Numbered from the stretch's first letter, positions 1 through 8,496 are shown. The stretch: DNA of 64,000 bases from Candidatus Gastranaerophilales bacterium (GCA_944323615.1 CALUTG010000001.1:49866-113865); one strand, 5' to 3'. Numbers and translations are program-made. The notes: generated by a model not told the origin, from the letters alone.

Positions 1-1
1 A

Positions 2-454
2 AAAAACGAACTCAAAGAGATGCATGAAAATAATGTAGTTATCTCTTTTATAGGTGATACAACAAAGCTGAGTCCGAAGTTACAGGAAATTTTAAAAAAT
101 GCCGTCGAAACAACAAAAAATAATACGGGAGTAAATCTCCAAATAGCGTTTAACTATGGTTCCAGAGCGGAAATTGTAAGAGCGGCGGCAATGATTGCGG
201 AAGATTATAAGTCAGGAAAAATAAATAAAATAACTGAGGATACCGTTAACTCGTATCTCTATACATCAAAAATTCCTGATCCTGACCTGCTTATCAGAAC
301 CGGAGGTGAAATGCGGGTTTCAAATTACCTCCTCTGGCAGATTGCTTATTCGGAATTTATAGTTTTGCCTCTGTTCTGGCCTGAGTTTAATAAAGAAACC
401 CTTGCTGAATGTGTATTGGAATTCAATCGCAGGAGTCGCCGTTGGGGTGTTTAA
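2..454 (+). CDS. uppS: Isoprenyl (undecaprenyl) diphosphate synthase, 3' part only
   Basis: This is the C-terminal part of a cis-prenyltransferase, which condenses isopentenyl diphosphate units onto farnesyl diphosphate to make the C55 lipid carrier for peptidoglycan and surface glycans. The reading frame is open to the left window edge, so the start and the N-terminal catalytic aspartate lie outside. The conserved family blocks are clear: NYGSRAEI, then DPDLLIRTGGEMRVSN, then a WPEF block and a basic RRSRRWG tail that normally ends the protein. An internal ATG at 20 is not the likely start because the open frame continues upstream of it. The gene ends 4 bp into the convergent gatD gene, so the two stop codons overlap. 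Family assignment is secure. Confidence 0.95.
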   Translation, partial: KNELKEMHENNVVISFIGDTTKLSPKLQEILKNAVETTKNNTGVNLQIAFNYGSRAEIVRAAAMIAEDYKSGKINKITEDTVNSYLYTSKIPDPDLLIRTGGEMRVSNYLLWQIAYSEFIVLPLFWPEFNKETLAECVLEFNRRSRRWGV

Positions 455-1146
455 TAGGTCTTATTTATTAGCGATTCGTGTGTAAGAGTTTCAATCTCGT
501 CGTTTAGCGGTTCCGGCTTTTCGCCGAGTGCCAGCTCAAGCATATAGTCTGCAAATTTTACATTTTTAGGCAGGAAAGATCCGTGGAGATAAGTTCCGAA
601 TACATTTTTGTATTGTGCACCCTCTGTTTTATCCTTGCCGTTATTTCCGTTTCCTGTTAAAACTTTTCCTAAAGGTTTTGTCTCTCCTTCAAGGTAAGTA
701 AGCCCGCTGTGGTTTTCAAATCCGACAAGAGTTCCTCTCTCCGTTTCTACCGTAACATTTCCTATAAAACGTTTATCTCCGGCAATTGTGTAAGCATCTA
801 ATAAACTAATCCCCTCAAGCCGGTCTCCGTTATGCGGCTGATAATAGTGCCCCATGAGCTGGTATCCTCCGCAAATACCTAAAAATACCGCGCCTCTATT
901 ACGTTCAAGAGTTAAAAATTCTTTGTGTCTTTGGAGTTCTTTTGAGACTTCTATCTGCTGCAAATCCTGTCCGCCGCCGATAAAATAAATATCGTGTTCA
1001 CCTATAGGGTCAGAGATATTAATTTCATCAATCTCTATTTCAATTCCTCTCCATTCGCATCTTTTTTTTAGGGTAAGAATATTTCCCCCGTCGCCGTATA
1101 TGTTTAAAAGTTTTGGATATAAATGTGCCAGCCTGATTTTTTTCAT
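451..1146 (-). CDS. gatD: Lipid II isoglutaminyl synthase, glutaminase subunit GatD
   Basis: Class I (triad) glutamine amidotransferase of the CobB/CobQ-like group. With MurT it amidates the D-glutamate of lipid II on the cytoplasmic face of the membrane. At 231 residues it is close to the usual GatD length. The nucleophile is Cys92 in GICGGYQLMG and the catalytic His is His188 in GTYLHGS, followed by the short helical tail seen in GatD. The N-terminal HLYPKLLNIYGDGGN block is typical of the family. It is the last gene of a minus-strand run (pilT-recO-gatD); its ATG overlaps the recO stop by one base. MurT, normally the operon partner, is not adjacent: upstream is recO and downstream is convergent uppS. 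CobQ-like amidotransferases are the main alternative. Confidence 0.85.
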   Translation of the reverse strand: MKKIRLAHLYPKLLNIYGDGGNILTLKKRCEWRGIEIEIDEINISDPIGEHDIYFIGGGQDLQQIEVSKELQRHKEFLTLERNRGAVFLGICGGYQLMGHYYQPHNGDRLEGISLLDAYTIAGDKRFIGNVTVETERGTLVGFENHSGLTYLEGETKPLGKVLTGNGNNGKDKTEGAQYKNVFGTYLHGSFLPKNVKFADYMLELALGEKPEPLNDEIETLTHESLINKTY

Positions 1147-1910
1147 TAGACGGCAAGCTCCTTAAGTACTTTTAAAGTCTTTTGTTTTTTGCTACTATGA
1201 ACTTTAATATAGTCATCTAAAAGATCAAAACAGACCTGACAGACCTTTTCGGTTGCCTTTCTGTCATAGTCGCTTTCGTAGTCAAAGTCAAACTGGAGCA
1301 TTGCAAGAAGAAAATCCCTTATCTTATGGTGCATCTTAAGCTTAACCCCGAGAGTTTCGTTGCATTCCTTGCAGATTACTCCGCCCATAGCGGAAGAGAA
1401 GTACATTTCTTCATCCAAAATCTGCTCGCGGCAGCATAAGCAGGTATCTAGTTCAACGCAGAACCCCATTATTAAAAGGAGTTTGAGCTGGAATTTTATT
1501 ACTGCAATAAGTGCATCTTTTTTCTCTTTAGAATCCGCAATCCTGTTTAGAGCTTTGTATAGAAGTTCATATATCTCCTTTGATGCGGCTTCCGAGCCTT
1601 CTCCAAAGTTTACGATAAGTTCGGAAACATAAGAAGAGAGCATAAGTTTATCCATATCTTCTCTGGTTTTTCTGAAATTATTAACCGTTTGAGCCTGAAT
1701 AATAGTATCCATACTTCTGCCCTTAAGGAGCTGCAAAGAATTAGCCACAAGTAAATCCATTCTTGCCCCGAGTTTGCTTTTAGGCTTCTTAATTCCTTTT
1801 GCTACTCCCTTGATCAGACCGTTATCTTTCGAGTACATAACGATAATTTTATCTGCATCATTTAGGTTATATGATTTAAGATTAATAGCTTCTGTTACGT
1901 AATTATTCAT
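1146..1910 (-). CDS. recO: DNA repair protein RecO
   Basis: Recombination mediator that helps RecR/RecA load on SSB-coated single strands. At 254 residues it has the usual RecO layout: an N-terminal OB fold (early part with the EAINLKSYNLNDADKI block), a helical middle, and a zinc-finger insert with CLCC near residue 158 and CKEC near residue 180. The ATG at 1910 overlaps the end of pilT by 8 bp and the stop overlaps gatD, so the three genes look translationally coupled. RecO sequences diverge strongly, but the two CxxC pairs and the N-terminal block make the assignment firm. Confidence 0.9.
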   Translation of the reverse strand: MNNYVTEAINLKSYNLNDADKIIVMYSKDNGLIKGVAKGIKKPKSKLGARMDLLVANSLQLLKGRSMDTIIQAQTVNNFRKTREDMDKLMLSSYVSELIVNFGEGSEAASKEIYELLYKALNRIADSKEKKDALIAVIKFQLKLLLIMGFCVELDTCLCCREQILDEEMYFSSAMGGVICKECNETLGVKLKMHHKIRDFLLAMLQFDFDYESDYDRKATEKVCQVCFDLLDDYIKVHSSKKQKTLKVLKELAV

Positions 1911-3000
1911 AATAAGCTTTTGTTCCCTGATATACTCCTCTGAAAACCTTTTCTAATTCTTGCTCATCATTTGAGTTAGCAAGAGCTTCTTCCTGCGAAA
2001 TATAGCCGCTGTCTGCCAACATTGCTAACGATGAGTTCATAGAAAGCATATCATCAACGGTGTTGTCTCTTATTAGTCTGTAAATATCCTCAGAACTATC
2101 TTTTGTTATGTAATCTTTAATAGTAGGTGTAACAACCATAACCTCACAAGCAGGAAATCTTCTTTTCTTTTCTTCAGAATAAATAAGTTTTTGGGCAATA
2201 GTTGCTCTTAATGTTTCAGCAAGCTGCTTTCTTACAATTTGTCTGTTAGACTCTTCAAACATATTGACTATTCTGTTAATAGTTTGAACTGCATCATTAG
2301 TGTGAAGTGTTGTGAGCACAAGATGCCCTGTTTCAGCGGCTTTAAGAGCTGCTGACATGGTTTCTTTATCTCTGATTTCACCGATAAATAAAACATCCGG
2401 ATCCTGTCGAAGTGCATATTTTAGTCCGTCAGTGAAGTCTGCGGTATCAACACCAACTTGCCGTTGCGAAATTATACTCTTCTCGCTATAGAATACATAT
2501 TCAACAGGATCTTCTATTGTTACTATATGTTTTGTCTCTGTCTTATTAATCTGGTTAATAAGGGAGGCTATAGTTGTTGATTTACCGCATCCTGTAGGTC
2601 CTGTAACCAGTACGATACCGTTCTGGTGCTTTATAACTGTTTCTAATAACTCAGGCAGCTGTAATTCTTGCAGCGTCGGAATTTTATAAGGAATATTTCT
2701 TATAACTAATGCCGGCATGCCCATTTGCCTGTTATAGTTAATTCTGAATCTTGATACACCCTTAATTTCGTACATAAAATCGACATCCATTCTGGTTAGA
2801 ATGGCATCTCTTATGGATGTAGGGGCTATTTCAAGAACTGCATTATCAATATCACCTTTAGTTAATTCCGGCAGGCTTGTTCTCAAAATAAATCCGTTTC
2901 GTCTTAAAAACGGAGGATAACCAACCTTTAAATGTTCGTCTGATGCTCTGTTCAAAGCTGCATCTTTTAAAAAATGTTCAATATTAAATATTTCACTCAT
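1903..3000 (-). CDS. pilT: Twitching motility-type retraction ATPase (PilT family)
   Basis: Secretion-superfamily hexameric ATPase that powers pilus retraction at the inner membrane. The N-terminal PAS-like domain is followed by a RecA-like core with Walker A GPTGCGKSTT, an aspartate box IEDPVEYV, Walker B GEIRDKETM and a histidine box with HTNDA. The start is set at the ATG at 3000: a GGGAGAAGG-type ribosome site lies about 6 bp upstream, which makes the in-frame ATG at 3018 unlikely. Length of about 365 residues fits PilT/PilU. No pilin, pilB or pilC is nearby, so the substrate system is elsewhere. PilU or another PilT paralogue cannot be excluded. Confidence 0.9.
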   Translation of the reverse strand: MSEIFNIEHFLKDAALNRASDEHLKVGYPPFLRRNGFILRTSLPELTKGDIDNAVLEIAPTSIRDAILTRMDVDFMYEIKGVSRFRINYNRQMGMPALVIRNIPYKIPTLQELQLPELLETVIKHQNGIVLVTGPTGCGKSTTIASLINQINKTETKHIVTIEDPVEYVFYSEKSIISQRQVGVDTADFTDGLKYALRQDPDVLFIGEIRDKETMSAALKAAETGHLVLTTLHTNDAVQTINRIVNMFEESNRQIVRKQLAETLRATIAQKLIYSEEKKRRFPACEVMVVTPTIKDYITKDSSEDIYRLIRDNTVDDMLSMNSSLAMLADSGYISQEEALANSNDEQELEKVFRGVYQGTKAYYE

Positions 3001-3061
3001 TATAAAACCTTCTCCCATTAAATCGTATCATTTATAAAATCTTTTGACAACAAGTTTACAT

Positions 3062-3090
3062 AAAAAAAGCGGATTTGAAATCCGCCTTTT
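3062..3090 (-). terminator. Intrinsic terminator after the Ser/Gly/Cys-rich gene
   Basis: Near-perfect hairpin with arms GCGGATTT and AAATCCGC. On the minus strand it is followed by seven T residues. It separates the small gene ending at 3114 from pilT. Confidence 0.8.
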
Positions 3091-3113
3091 AAATTAAAAT
3101 CTTTTCTTTTTTA

Positions 3114-3482
3114 TTAACAGCTATAGCTGCATCCTCCGCTGAATCCTCCTCCCGAAGAGAAAGAATATGATGCTGATGCTATTGAACCGCAAGATTCGCC
3201 GGCTCCTGAGTAAGCGATAGAACCGCTTGTTTCTCCACCCATATATGCGATAGAACCTGTAGTTTCATAGCTTTCACCGAATGCCATAATTGCTGCATCT
3301 GATGGACCTGAGTAGAAGCTGCAAGTATCAATACCGTCGTCTGCTGAAACTGAAGGTGATATTAACGAAGTATTATTTGAAATTAAATGAGTTGTTGTTT
3401 CAGTATTTGTATTTGCGCCTATAAATTTAAAGCAAGTACTTTGTCTTTCTTCTGAAGCTGTAAATGTTAGCATATCTTTCAA
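3114..3482 (-). CDS. Small Ser/Gly/Cys-rich protein with GSIA repeats, unknown function
   Basis: 122-residue protein I do not recognise. The N-terminal half (1-60) is Thr/Ser-rich with Cys17 and Cys54. The C-terminal half carries three GSIA units at residues 76, 87 and 99, spaced 11-12 apart, the first two continuing as GSIAY. It ends in a Gly/Ser tail with Cys98, Cys118 and Cys122, the last residue being Cys. There is no signal peptide or membrane segment. The compact N-terminal part plus repetitive Cys/Ser/Gly/Tyr tail resembles a precursor of a ribosomally made modified peptide or a small structural protein, but no modification enzyme is adjacent. It is monocistronic: its own upstream promoter (3501-3567) and its own terminator. 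The upstream site belongs to the shared promoter class described in the findings. Confidence 0.7.
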   Translation of the reverse strand: MKDMLTFTASEERQSTCFKFIGANTNTETTTHLISNNTSLISPSVSADDGIDTCSFYSGPSDAAIMAFGESYETTGSIAYMGGETSGSIAYSGAGESCGSIASASYSFSSGGGFSGGCSYSC

Positions 3483-3500
3483 ATCCTATCTCAGTGTTTA

Positions 3501-3567
3501 CATATATATAAAGTCTAAAAAAAATACTCAATTTCACGACTTATTTATTTCTTTACAAAAGTTAACA
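3501..3567 (-). promoter_or_regulatory. Shared-class promoter upstream of the Ser/Gly/Cys-rich gene
   Basis: Read on the minus strand: 17-bp box TGTTAACTTTTGTAAAG (3551-3567), 14 bp, TGAAATT (3530-3536), exactly 15 bp, then ACTTTATATATATG (3501-3514), about 20 bp before the ATG at 3482. The same arrangement precedes five other genes in the window. The box overlaps the 3' end of the preceding gene. Confidence 0.65.
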
Positions 3568-4539
3568 TTGCCCGTTTCTGTAACCTATACCTGCTCTGTA
3601 GCCCGATATTGCATACATAAAAGGAAGTGCCGGTTCAATCCATTTTAGCCCTGACATAACTGCTACGGTTGCAATATCGTCTGTATGAAGTCCTATGTCC
3701 AGAGCTTCAGGGTGCCTTTCGGCATAAATGTTGTTATCTTCGCTTTTCTTTTTAAATATAGGATTAATTATTTTGTTCCCGATAAGATTTGCAATTGCAC
3801 TTCCTCCGATTATGCCGGTTGAAACTATTCCGCCAACCATGCCCAGTGCTTTTGCTCCTTTTGATTTTACTCCAAGTTTTTCCATTATTCCAAGAGCCAT
3901 GCCTGCTCCTGCATTACAGAGAAAAATATTAGCCAGATACTGGTAAGCTCCTTCCTTAATTTTGTCAGATATCCTCTCTTTCCAGCTTTTAGAGCTTAAG
4001 AAATCTCCCGTTATTCCTCCCGCAATTCCTCCAAGAACAGGAATAAGTCCAAATACTGACAGTCGTCCGATTTCTGAAAAGATTTCTTTTGAGGTTATGT
4101 TTTCCGGCTCCGGAATAAGTTCGTTTAAAAAATTTTTGTCTCCGATTTCTTCATGAAGTCTTTTTACCTCTTTAAAACTCAGTACCTTATTTTTTGCTTT
4201 ATTAAGAGTTTCTTTTACGGAAGCCTTCACGGTATTGTTTTTAACAAATTTATCAATAGCTTCCATATTGTTTTCTGCTATTTTGTTTATATTCGGAGCT
4301 GCTTTTTTAAATAATTTGTTTGTAATTGCAGGTGCCGCCAGTGCCGAAACTATTGTGAACATCATTGTGGTTCCGACTCTTACTGCTGCCCGGTTTTTAT
4401 GCTTCTCCGGAGCTTTTTTTACTTCATGGATCCCGTAAAGACCACCTGCCGTTAATAAAATTGCCGGTACTGTTTTTTGAAATTTTGCAACTAAAAGCGG
4501 CTGGTCAAGGAACTTGCCTGCTATTTTTAATATGTTCAT
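3562..4539 (-). CDS. Uncharacterised membrane protein, divergent member of the PK-motif family
   Basis: 325 residues with several hydrophobic segments (about 20-40, 50-75, 155-180, 195-250 and 290-312) and Gly/Ala-rich stretches such as GLIPVLGGIAGGITGDF, suggesting an integral membrane protein. No family is recognised. One block (VRVGTTMMFTIVSALAAP followed by a charged KLFKK segment) resembles the transmembrane-plus-PK motif of the proteins at 4993-6519 and 10630-11844, so it is probably a distant relative. It starts at an ATG at 4539, only 12 bp after the stop of the DtxR-type regulator, and is probably cotranscribed with it. That pairing could make it metal-related, but nothing in the sequence proves this. 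Confidence 0.65.
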   Translation of the reverse strand: MNILKIAGKFLDQPLLVAKFQKTVPAILLTAGGLYGIHEVKKAPEKHKNRAAVRVGTTMMFTIVSALAAPAITNKLFKKAAPNINKIAENNMEAIDKFVKNNTVKASVKETLNKAKNKVLSFKEVKRLHEEIGDKNFLNELIPEPENITSKEIFSEIGRLSVFGLIPVLGGIAGGITGDFLSSKSWKERISDKIKEGAYQYLANIFLCNAGAGMALGIMEKLGVKSKGAKALGMVGGIVSTGIIGGSAIANLIGNKIINPIFKKKSEDNNIYAERHPEALDIGLHTDDIATVAVMSGLKWIEPALPFMYAISGYRAGIGYRNGQC

Positions 4540-4551
4540 TTAAAATTCTGC

Positions 4552-4932
4552 CTATTTAATGTAGTTTTTTGTAAATTCAGATATCTTCTCAAATGCTTTT
4601 TCGGAGATTACATGTTCAATTCTGCAAGCATTTTGGGAAGCTTCATCCGTGTCCAAATTCAGGACTTTTTCAAAGAATTTTTGAAGAGTTGTGTGTTTTG
4701 ATATCACTTTTTTTGCTTCTTCAAAGCCCTTTTCTGTCATTGTTATACTGCCGTATCTGTCATATAGAAGCAGATCTTTTGATGCAAGTTTCTTTAGTGC
4801 TTCTGTTACAGATGCTCTGCTTACATTCAGCTTTTTTGAAATATCTATTGCGCGAACAGTTTTGTTTTCGTTCAAATAATTGCAGATAACTTCAAGATAA
4901 TCTTCAAGGCTAGATGTTAACTTTTCCTGCAC
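4552..4932 (-). CDS. DtxR/MntR-family metal-dependent transcriptional regulator
   Basis: Metal-sensing repressor family. The N-terminal winged helix (residues 1-65) has the DtxR-type pattern, with SLEDYLEVI, then a recognition-helix segment NVSRASVTEALKKL. It is followed by the metal-binding and dimerisation region with HTTLQKFFEKVL and CRIEHVIS, carrying typical His/Cys/Glu ligands. At 126 residues it lacks the C-terminal SH3-like domain, as MntR does. The start is a GTG at 4932 with a GGAG ribosome site 7 bp upstream. A palindrome with DtxR-box character lies 39 bp upstream, suggesting autoregulation. Whether iron or manganese is sensed cannot be told. Confidence 0.85.
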   Translation of the reverse strand: MQEKLTSSLEDYLEVICNYLNENKTVRAIDISKKLNVSRASVTEALKKLASKDLLLYDRYGSITMTEKGFEEAKKVISKHTTLQKFFEKVLNLDTDEASQNACRIEHVISEKAFEKISEFTKNYIK

Positions 4933-4970
4933 AAGTTTACTCCATAATTATGATTTCATTACGGAATATT

Positions 4971-4986
4971 GTAAGGCATGCCTAAC
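4971..4986. promoter_or_regulatory. Palindromic DtxR-type operator
   Basis: The 16-bp sequence GTAAGGCATGCCTAAC is an inverted repeat with 7 of 8 matched positions per arm. Its core TAAGG....CCTAA matches the arms of the known DtxR/IdeR box. It sits just upstream of the DtxR-type regulator gene and 6 bp beyond the stop of the 508-residue gene. Confidence 0.6.
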
Positions 4987-4992
4987 ATTTTG

Positions 4993-6519
4993 TCAAGCTC
5001 TTGTATAAGTTACATTTTGTCCTTCTTCAAGACCTGCCGGGAATCCTTCTATTCCGGTTGTTTTTCTTGTTATGTAGTATTGAATTTTAGGGATAAATGT
5101 TGATAAGAAGGCTGCTGCAACCAAGAATCCGGCAACAAAATTAATACCATTGTATGCAAGGTTATCACTCTTCATTTTATTAAGAAGTTTTTTATTAACT
5201 TTCCCGTCTTTTGCGGCCTTACAGATATCTTTCACATAATCTTCCATAGAATTTTTGAGATTATAGAGTTTTTTGTTTGAAATATATTTGTAGCTGTCAG
5301 TGCTGGTTCCGCCTGAGAATTCAGAGAATGCCTGATCTAAAAGTTTTGGATTATGAATTTCGCTTCCGCTGAGAGCTTCAAGCAGCTGTCTTTTTGTAAT
5401 AACGGCTCCGTCAACTCTCTGAGGCTGCAGGGCTGACATTTGACGTATTCGCATTCTGGTTGGTGCATCTGTGATAACTTTTTCTATGTCGCTAACTTTT
5501 GCAACTTCAAGCGTTTCTTTCGGCTTTTTCCTGAAGTTATTCATAAATTTGGTGAAAGCTGAAGGTTTATCAGATTCAAATTTTATACCTTCAGGAATTT
5601 TGATTTCTTTTATATCCTGTCCGAGTACAGCTTTTTTAAATTCTTCAACGGACATTTCTCCGTTATTCTTTTCAAGGAAGCCTTGTAAGTGTTCATCAAG
5701 AATTCCTGCAGTTGTTGGATTAAGTCTTGTGAATCTGCCGCTCTGGACAAAGTTAAGGATGTTACCAACATGACCTTGAGCCCACATATAGAAATAAATT
5801 GAGCTAATATCTCTAAACCCTATTTCTCTTCTTTCCTCTTTAGTTCTTGCATTATACATCCTGCCGCCTGCAATACCAATGTCAGTAGAAAGAAGTTTAC
5901 CTACATTGGTATTTTCAATAACATTTGTGAATGTATTCATTGCACTTATAGCGCTGCCCTTGAAAGAAGGACTGTTATGTTCAGTTTGTTTGGTATTTAT
6001 AGCATACTGTGTTGTAGGGTGGTTCAAAGATCTATTCTGTTCTTTTGCTTTTTTACGTTCAATCGCATGATTAGTAAGTGCGTGATTTATTTTAGGTACT
6101 GCAAAACCTATAAACAAGTTTGCAATAATAATGCTGGATAAAATTTTTATACCTTTAAGCATTGCAATTGTTGTTTGGCTCAGTCTCTTAGGATTATTGG
6201 CAGCTTTTTTTACAAAGTTGTCAAAAGGAGTTCTGAGTTTATCTTTACCGACATCAAAATTGACGTTTTTATTTTTTAGAATTTTTTGAAGTATTTTATC
6301 TCCAAGTTTGCTAAGGACTCCGACTCCAAAAAGCCAAACAACAGAACCTGTTGATTCTTCAATAAATCGTTCTCTTGCTTCGTCTCCCTTACCCCTTCTG
6401 TAGGCCTGATAAGTACGACCACCTACTACAGTTGCTTCCAGAGCAATAATCGGTGCCAGGGCATCTGCTTTTGTCATATATGTTACAACTTTTGCTATAT
6501 TATTAGAAATCGGCTTCAA
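4993..6519 (-). CDS. Uncharacterised membrane protein with internal two-fold repeat and FKG motif
   Basis: 508 residues, no known family. Two halves look like diverged copies of one unit. Half one (1-165) has VVGGRTYQAY, a conserved acidic/basic ERFIEE stretch, a short hydrophobic segment with WLFGVGVLSKLG, and a membrane helix ending FIGFAVPKINHALTNHAI. Half two (190-500) has IAGGRMYNARTKEERRE, a hydrophobic IYFYMWAQGHVGNIL, and a final membrane helix ending STFIPKIQYYITRKTTG. The link carries PSFKGSA, which recurs in the 404-residue paralogue. The start is a TTG at 6519 with AAAGG about 8 bp upstream; the nearby ATG is followed at once by a stop. The middle (about 280-420) is charged and probably cytoplasmic. 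It is likely a lineage-specific protein. Confidence 0.65.
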   Translation of the reverse strand: MKPISNNIAKVVTYMTKADALAPIIALEATVVGGRTYQAYRRGKGDEARERFIEESTGSVVWLFGVGVLSKLGDKILQKILKNKNVNFDVGKDKLRTPFDNFVKKAANNPKRLSQTTIAMLKGIKILSSIIIANLFIGFAVPKINHALTNHAIERKKAKEQNRSLNHPTTQYAINTKQTEHNSPSFKGSAISAMNTFTNVIENTNVGKLLSTDIGIAGGRMYNARTKEERREIGFRDISSIYFYMWAQGHVGNILNFVQSGRFTRLNPTTAGILDEHLQGFLEKNNGEMSVEEFKKAVLGQDIKEIKIPEGIKFESDKPSAFTKFMNNFRKKPKETLEVAKVSDIEKVITDAPTRMRIRQMSALQPQRVDGAVITKRQLLEALSGSEIHNPKLLDQAFSEFSGGTSTDSYKYISNKKLYNLKNSMEDYVKDICKAAKDGKVNKKLLNKMKSDNLAYNGINFVAGFLVAAAFLSTFIPKIQYYITRKTTGIEGFPAGLEEGQNVTYTRA

Positions 6520-6718
6520 TTTACATACCTTTCATAATCGGCTGACATGTTAAATCTCGTAAAAGACTTTTTTTGATAATTCTATATGAAAATGTTACAA
6601 AAGTAAAAAAATGTTTACAATAGGTTTATTTTTAACGCAGGCTACTTGTATTTCGTTTTTGTTTTATTTATGATGAAACTAAATGTAAGCAGTAGTCAAA
6701 ATATAAGGAATAGCAAAA

Positions 6719-7072
6719 ATGAATCCTATTATTAGCAATTTAGAGAAAGAATACACCACAAGAGAATTACCAGATATGAATCCCGGTGATACAGTTAAGG
6801 TGTTTGTAAGAATCGTAGAAGGTAATAAAGAAAGAATTCAGGCATTTGAAGGCGCTATTATCGCTGAACACGGTTCCGGTATTAATAAAACTATTACAGT
6901 AAGAAAAGTATTTCAGGGCGTTGGTGTAGAACGTGTATTCTTAGTATATTCTCCGCGTATTGAAAAAATCACTGTTTTAAGAAAAGGTGATGTAAGACGC
7001 GCTAAATTATACTATTTAAGAGAACGCTCAGGCAAGGCAACTCGTATTAGGGAAAAAATCGAAAAAAGATAG
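6719..7072 (+). CDS. rplS: 50S ribosomal protein L19
   Basis: Large-subunit protein at the interface with the small subunit. At 117 residues it matches the family. The diagnostic blocks are present: an N-terminal helix, PGDTVKVFVRIVEGNKERIQ, FEGAIIAEHGSGINKT, GVGVERVF and a basic C-terminus with KLYYLRERSGKATRI. It has an AAGGA ribosome site before the ATG. It is followed by the 50S assembly GTPase gene, a sensible partner, rather than sitting in the rpsP-rimM-trmD cluster. About 200 bp of AT-rich sequence upstream separates it from the divergent gene at 6519. Confidence 0.98.
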   Translation: MNPIISNLEKEYTTRELPDMNPGDTVKVFVRIVEGNKERIQAFEGAIIAEHGSGINKTITVRKVFQGVGVERVFLVYSPRIEKITVLRKGDVRRAKLYYLRERSGKATRIREKIEKR

Positions 7073-7111
7073 GGGTAAATGATTAAGGGGTAAATAATAA
7101 GGTGAAATGTG

Positions 7112-7957
7112 ATGGCTAAAGAAAAATTACATATTCACTGGTATCCCGGTCATATTGCAAAAGCGGAGCGTCAGCTAAAGGAACAGTTAAATTTAGTTGA
7201 TGTAGTGATTGAAGTCAGAGATGCGAGACTGCCTCTAAGCAGCAGTTATACTAACATTAAGAAGCTCTTGGGAGAAAAACCAAGGCTTCTTTTGTTGAAT
7301 AAAGCTGACTTAACTGACAAAACTGAATTGAAAAAGTGGGTTGACTACCTTAAAAATTCTACCGGCTGCCCTGTTATTATAACGGAGGCAAAAGGGGCTA
7401 AAGATTTAAATCAGGTTGTTAAAACTGCTGTAGAGCTTGCAGAACCAAAGATACAGTCTCTTATGGCAAAAGGTCTGTTAAGAAGAGCTGCAAGAGCTAT
7501 GGTTGTCGGGATGCCGAATGTTGGGAAATCGAGTATTATTAATAAGCTTACAAAATCATCAAAGACTAAAATTGGGGCAAAAGCCGGTGTTACAAGACAG
7601 CAGCAGTGGGTAAGAATTAACCCTAAGCTGGACTTATTAGATACTCCGGGTATTATTCCAACCCGTCAGGACGACCAGATTCAGGCGGCGAAGCTTGCCT
7701 TTGTAAGCTCTGTTTCTGAAAATGCATATTCTCCGGCACCTGTTGCTGCTGCGCTTTTAGAAATGCTTGAGAAATATCCGCAGGTTAAAGAGTATTACAA
7801 GACGGAAAACCTTACACTGGAAGATATTTCAAAAAGCAGAAATTGGGTTATAAGGGGAAATGAACCCGATTTAGAGCGGACTGCAATTTATGTTTTAAAA
7901 GATTTTCGTGAAGGAAGATTAGGTTTATTTATATTAGATGAGTTACCGGAAGAATGA
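7112..7957 (+). CDS. rbgA: Ribosome biogenesis GTPase A (YlqF/RbgA)
   Basis: Circularly permuted GTPase needed for late 50S assembly. Motif order is permuted as expected: G4 NKAD near residue 62, then G1 GMPNVGKSS near 130, then G3 DTPG near 173. The N-terminal HWYPGHIAKAERQL block and the C-terminal ANTAR-like domain are typical of RbgA, and the length of 281 residues fits. The start is the ATG at 7112, three bases after a possible GTG; an AAGGTGA site lies about 6 bp upstream. It follows rplS by 39 bp and overlaps tag by 4 bp, so the three genes form an operon. Confidence 0.95.
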   Translation: MAKEKLHIHWYPGHIAKAERQLKEQLNLVDVVIEVRDARLPLSSSYTNIKKLLGEKPRLLLLNKADLTDKTELKKWVDYLKNSTGCPVIITEAKGAKDLNQVVKTAVELAEPKIQSLMAKGLLRRAARAMVVGMPNVGKSSIINKLTKSSKTKIGAKAGVTRQQQWVRINPKLDLLDTPGIIPTRQDDQIQAAKLAFVSSVSENAYSPAPVAAALLEMLEKYPQVKEYYKTENLTLEDISKSRNWVIRGNEPDLERTAIYVLKDFREGRLGLFILDELPEE

Positions 7958-8496
7958 AGAGATGCTTTTGGGCGGATGAAAATTCCGAAATTTATTTAAA
8001 ATACCATGATGAAGAGTGGGGAGTCCCTAAATATGATGACAGGGAACTTTTTGAACTCTTGATTTTGGAATCCTTTCAGGCAGGACTGGCTTGGATAACG
8101 GTACTCAAAAAACGGGAAGCTTTTAGAAAGGCCTTTGATAATTTTGATGTTAAAAAGGTTGCTTCTTATGATGAACACAAGGTGGAAGAACTGCTGCAAA
8201 ACGAAGGAATTATAAGGAGCAGAGGGAAAATTAATGCCGCCATTAATAACGCAAAGATTTTTATGGAAATCCAAAAAGAATACGGCAGTTTTTCAAACTA
8301 TATATGGGGATTTACAGATAATAAAGTTATAAAAAATACTTCAGGAAAAATCCCCGTAAGTACCCCTTTGTCTGATAAAATTTCTAAAGACTTGAAGAAA
8401 CGCGGTATGAAATATGTTGGAACTGTTATAATCTATTCGTATTTGCAGGCGATAGGAGTTGTAGACGATCACGAAAAAGATTGTTTTAAATACTAA
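7954..8496 (+). CDS. tag: DNA-3-methyladenine glycosylase I
   Basis: Base-excision enzyme removing 3-methyladenine from alkylated DNA. The 180-residue length is typical. The zinc-snap ligands are visible: Cys4 in MKRCFWAD and His18 in KYHDEEWG, then His and Cys near the C-terminus in DDHEKDCF. The helix-hairpin-helix region contains the LILESFQAGLAW block characteristic of TagA. The ATG overlaps the rbgA stop by 4 bp, indicating translational coupling. Its 3' end overlaps the convergent EamA gene by 4 bp. Confidence 0.95.
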   Translation: MKRCFWADENSEIYLKYHDEEWGVPKYDDRELFELLILESFQAGLAWITVLKKREAFRKAFDNFDVKKVASYDEHKVEELLQNEGIIRSRGKINAAINNAKIFMEIQKEYGSFSNYIWGFTDNKVIKNTSGKIPVSTPLSDKISKDLKKRGMKYVGTVIIYSYLQAIGVVDDHEKDCFKY

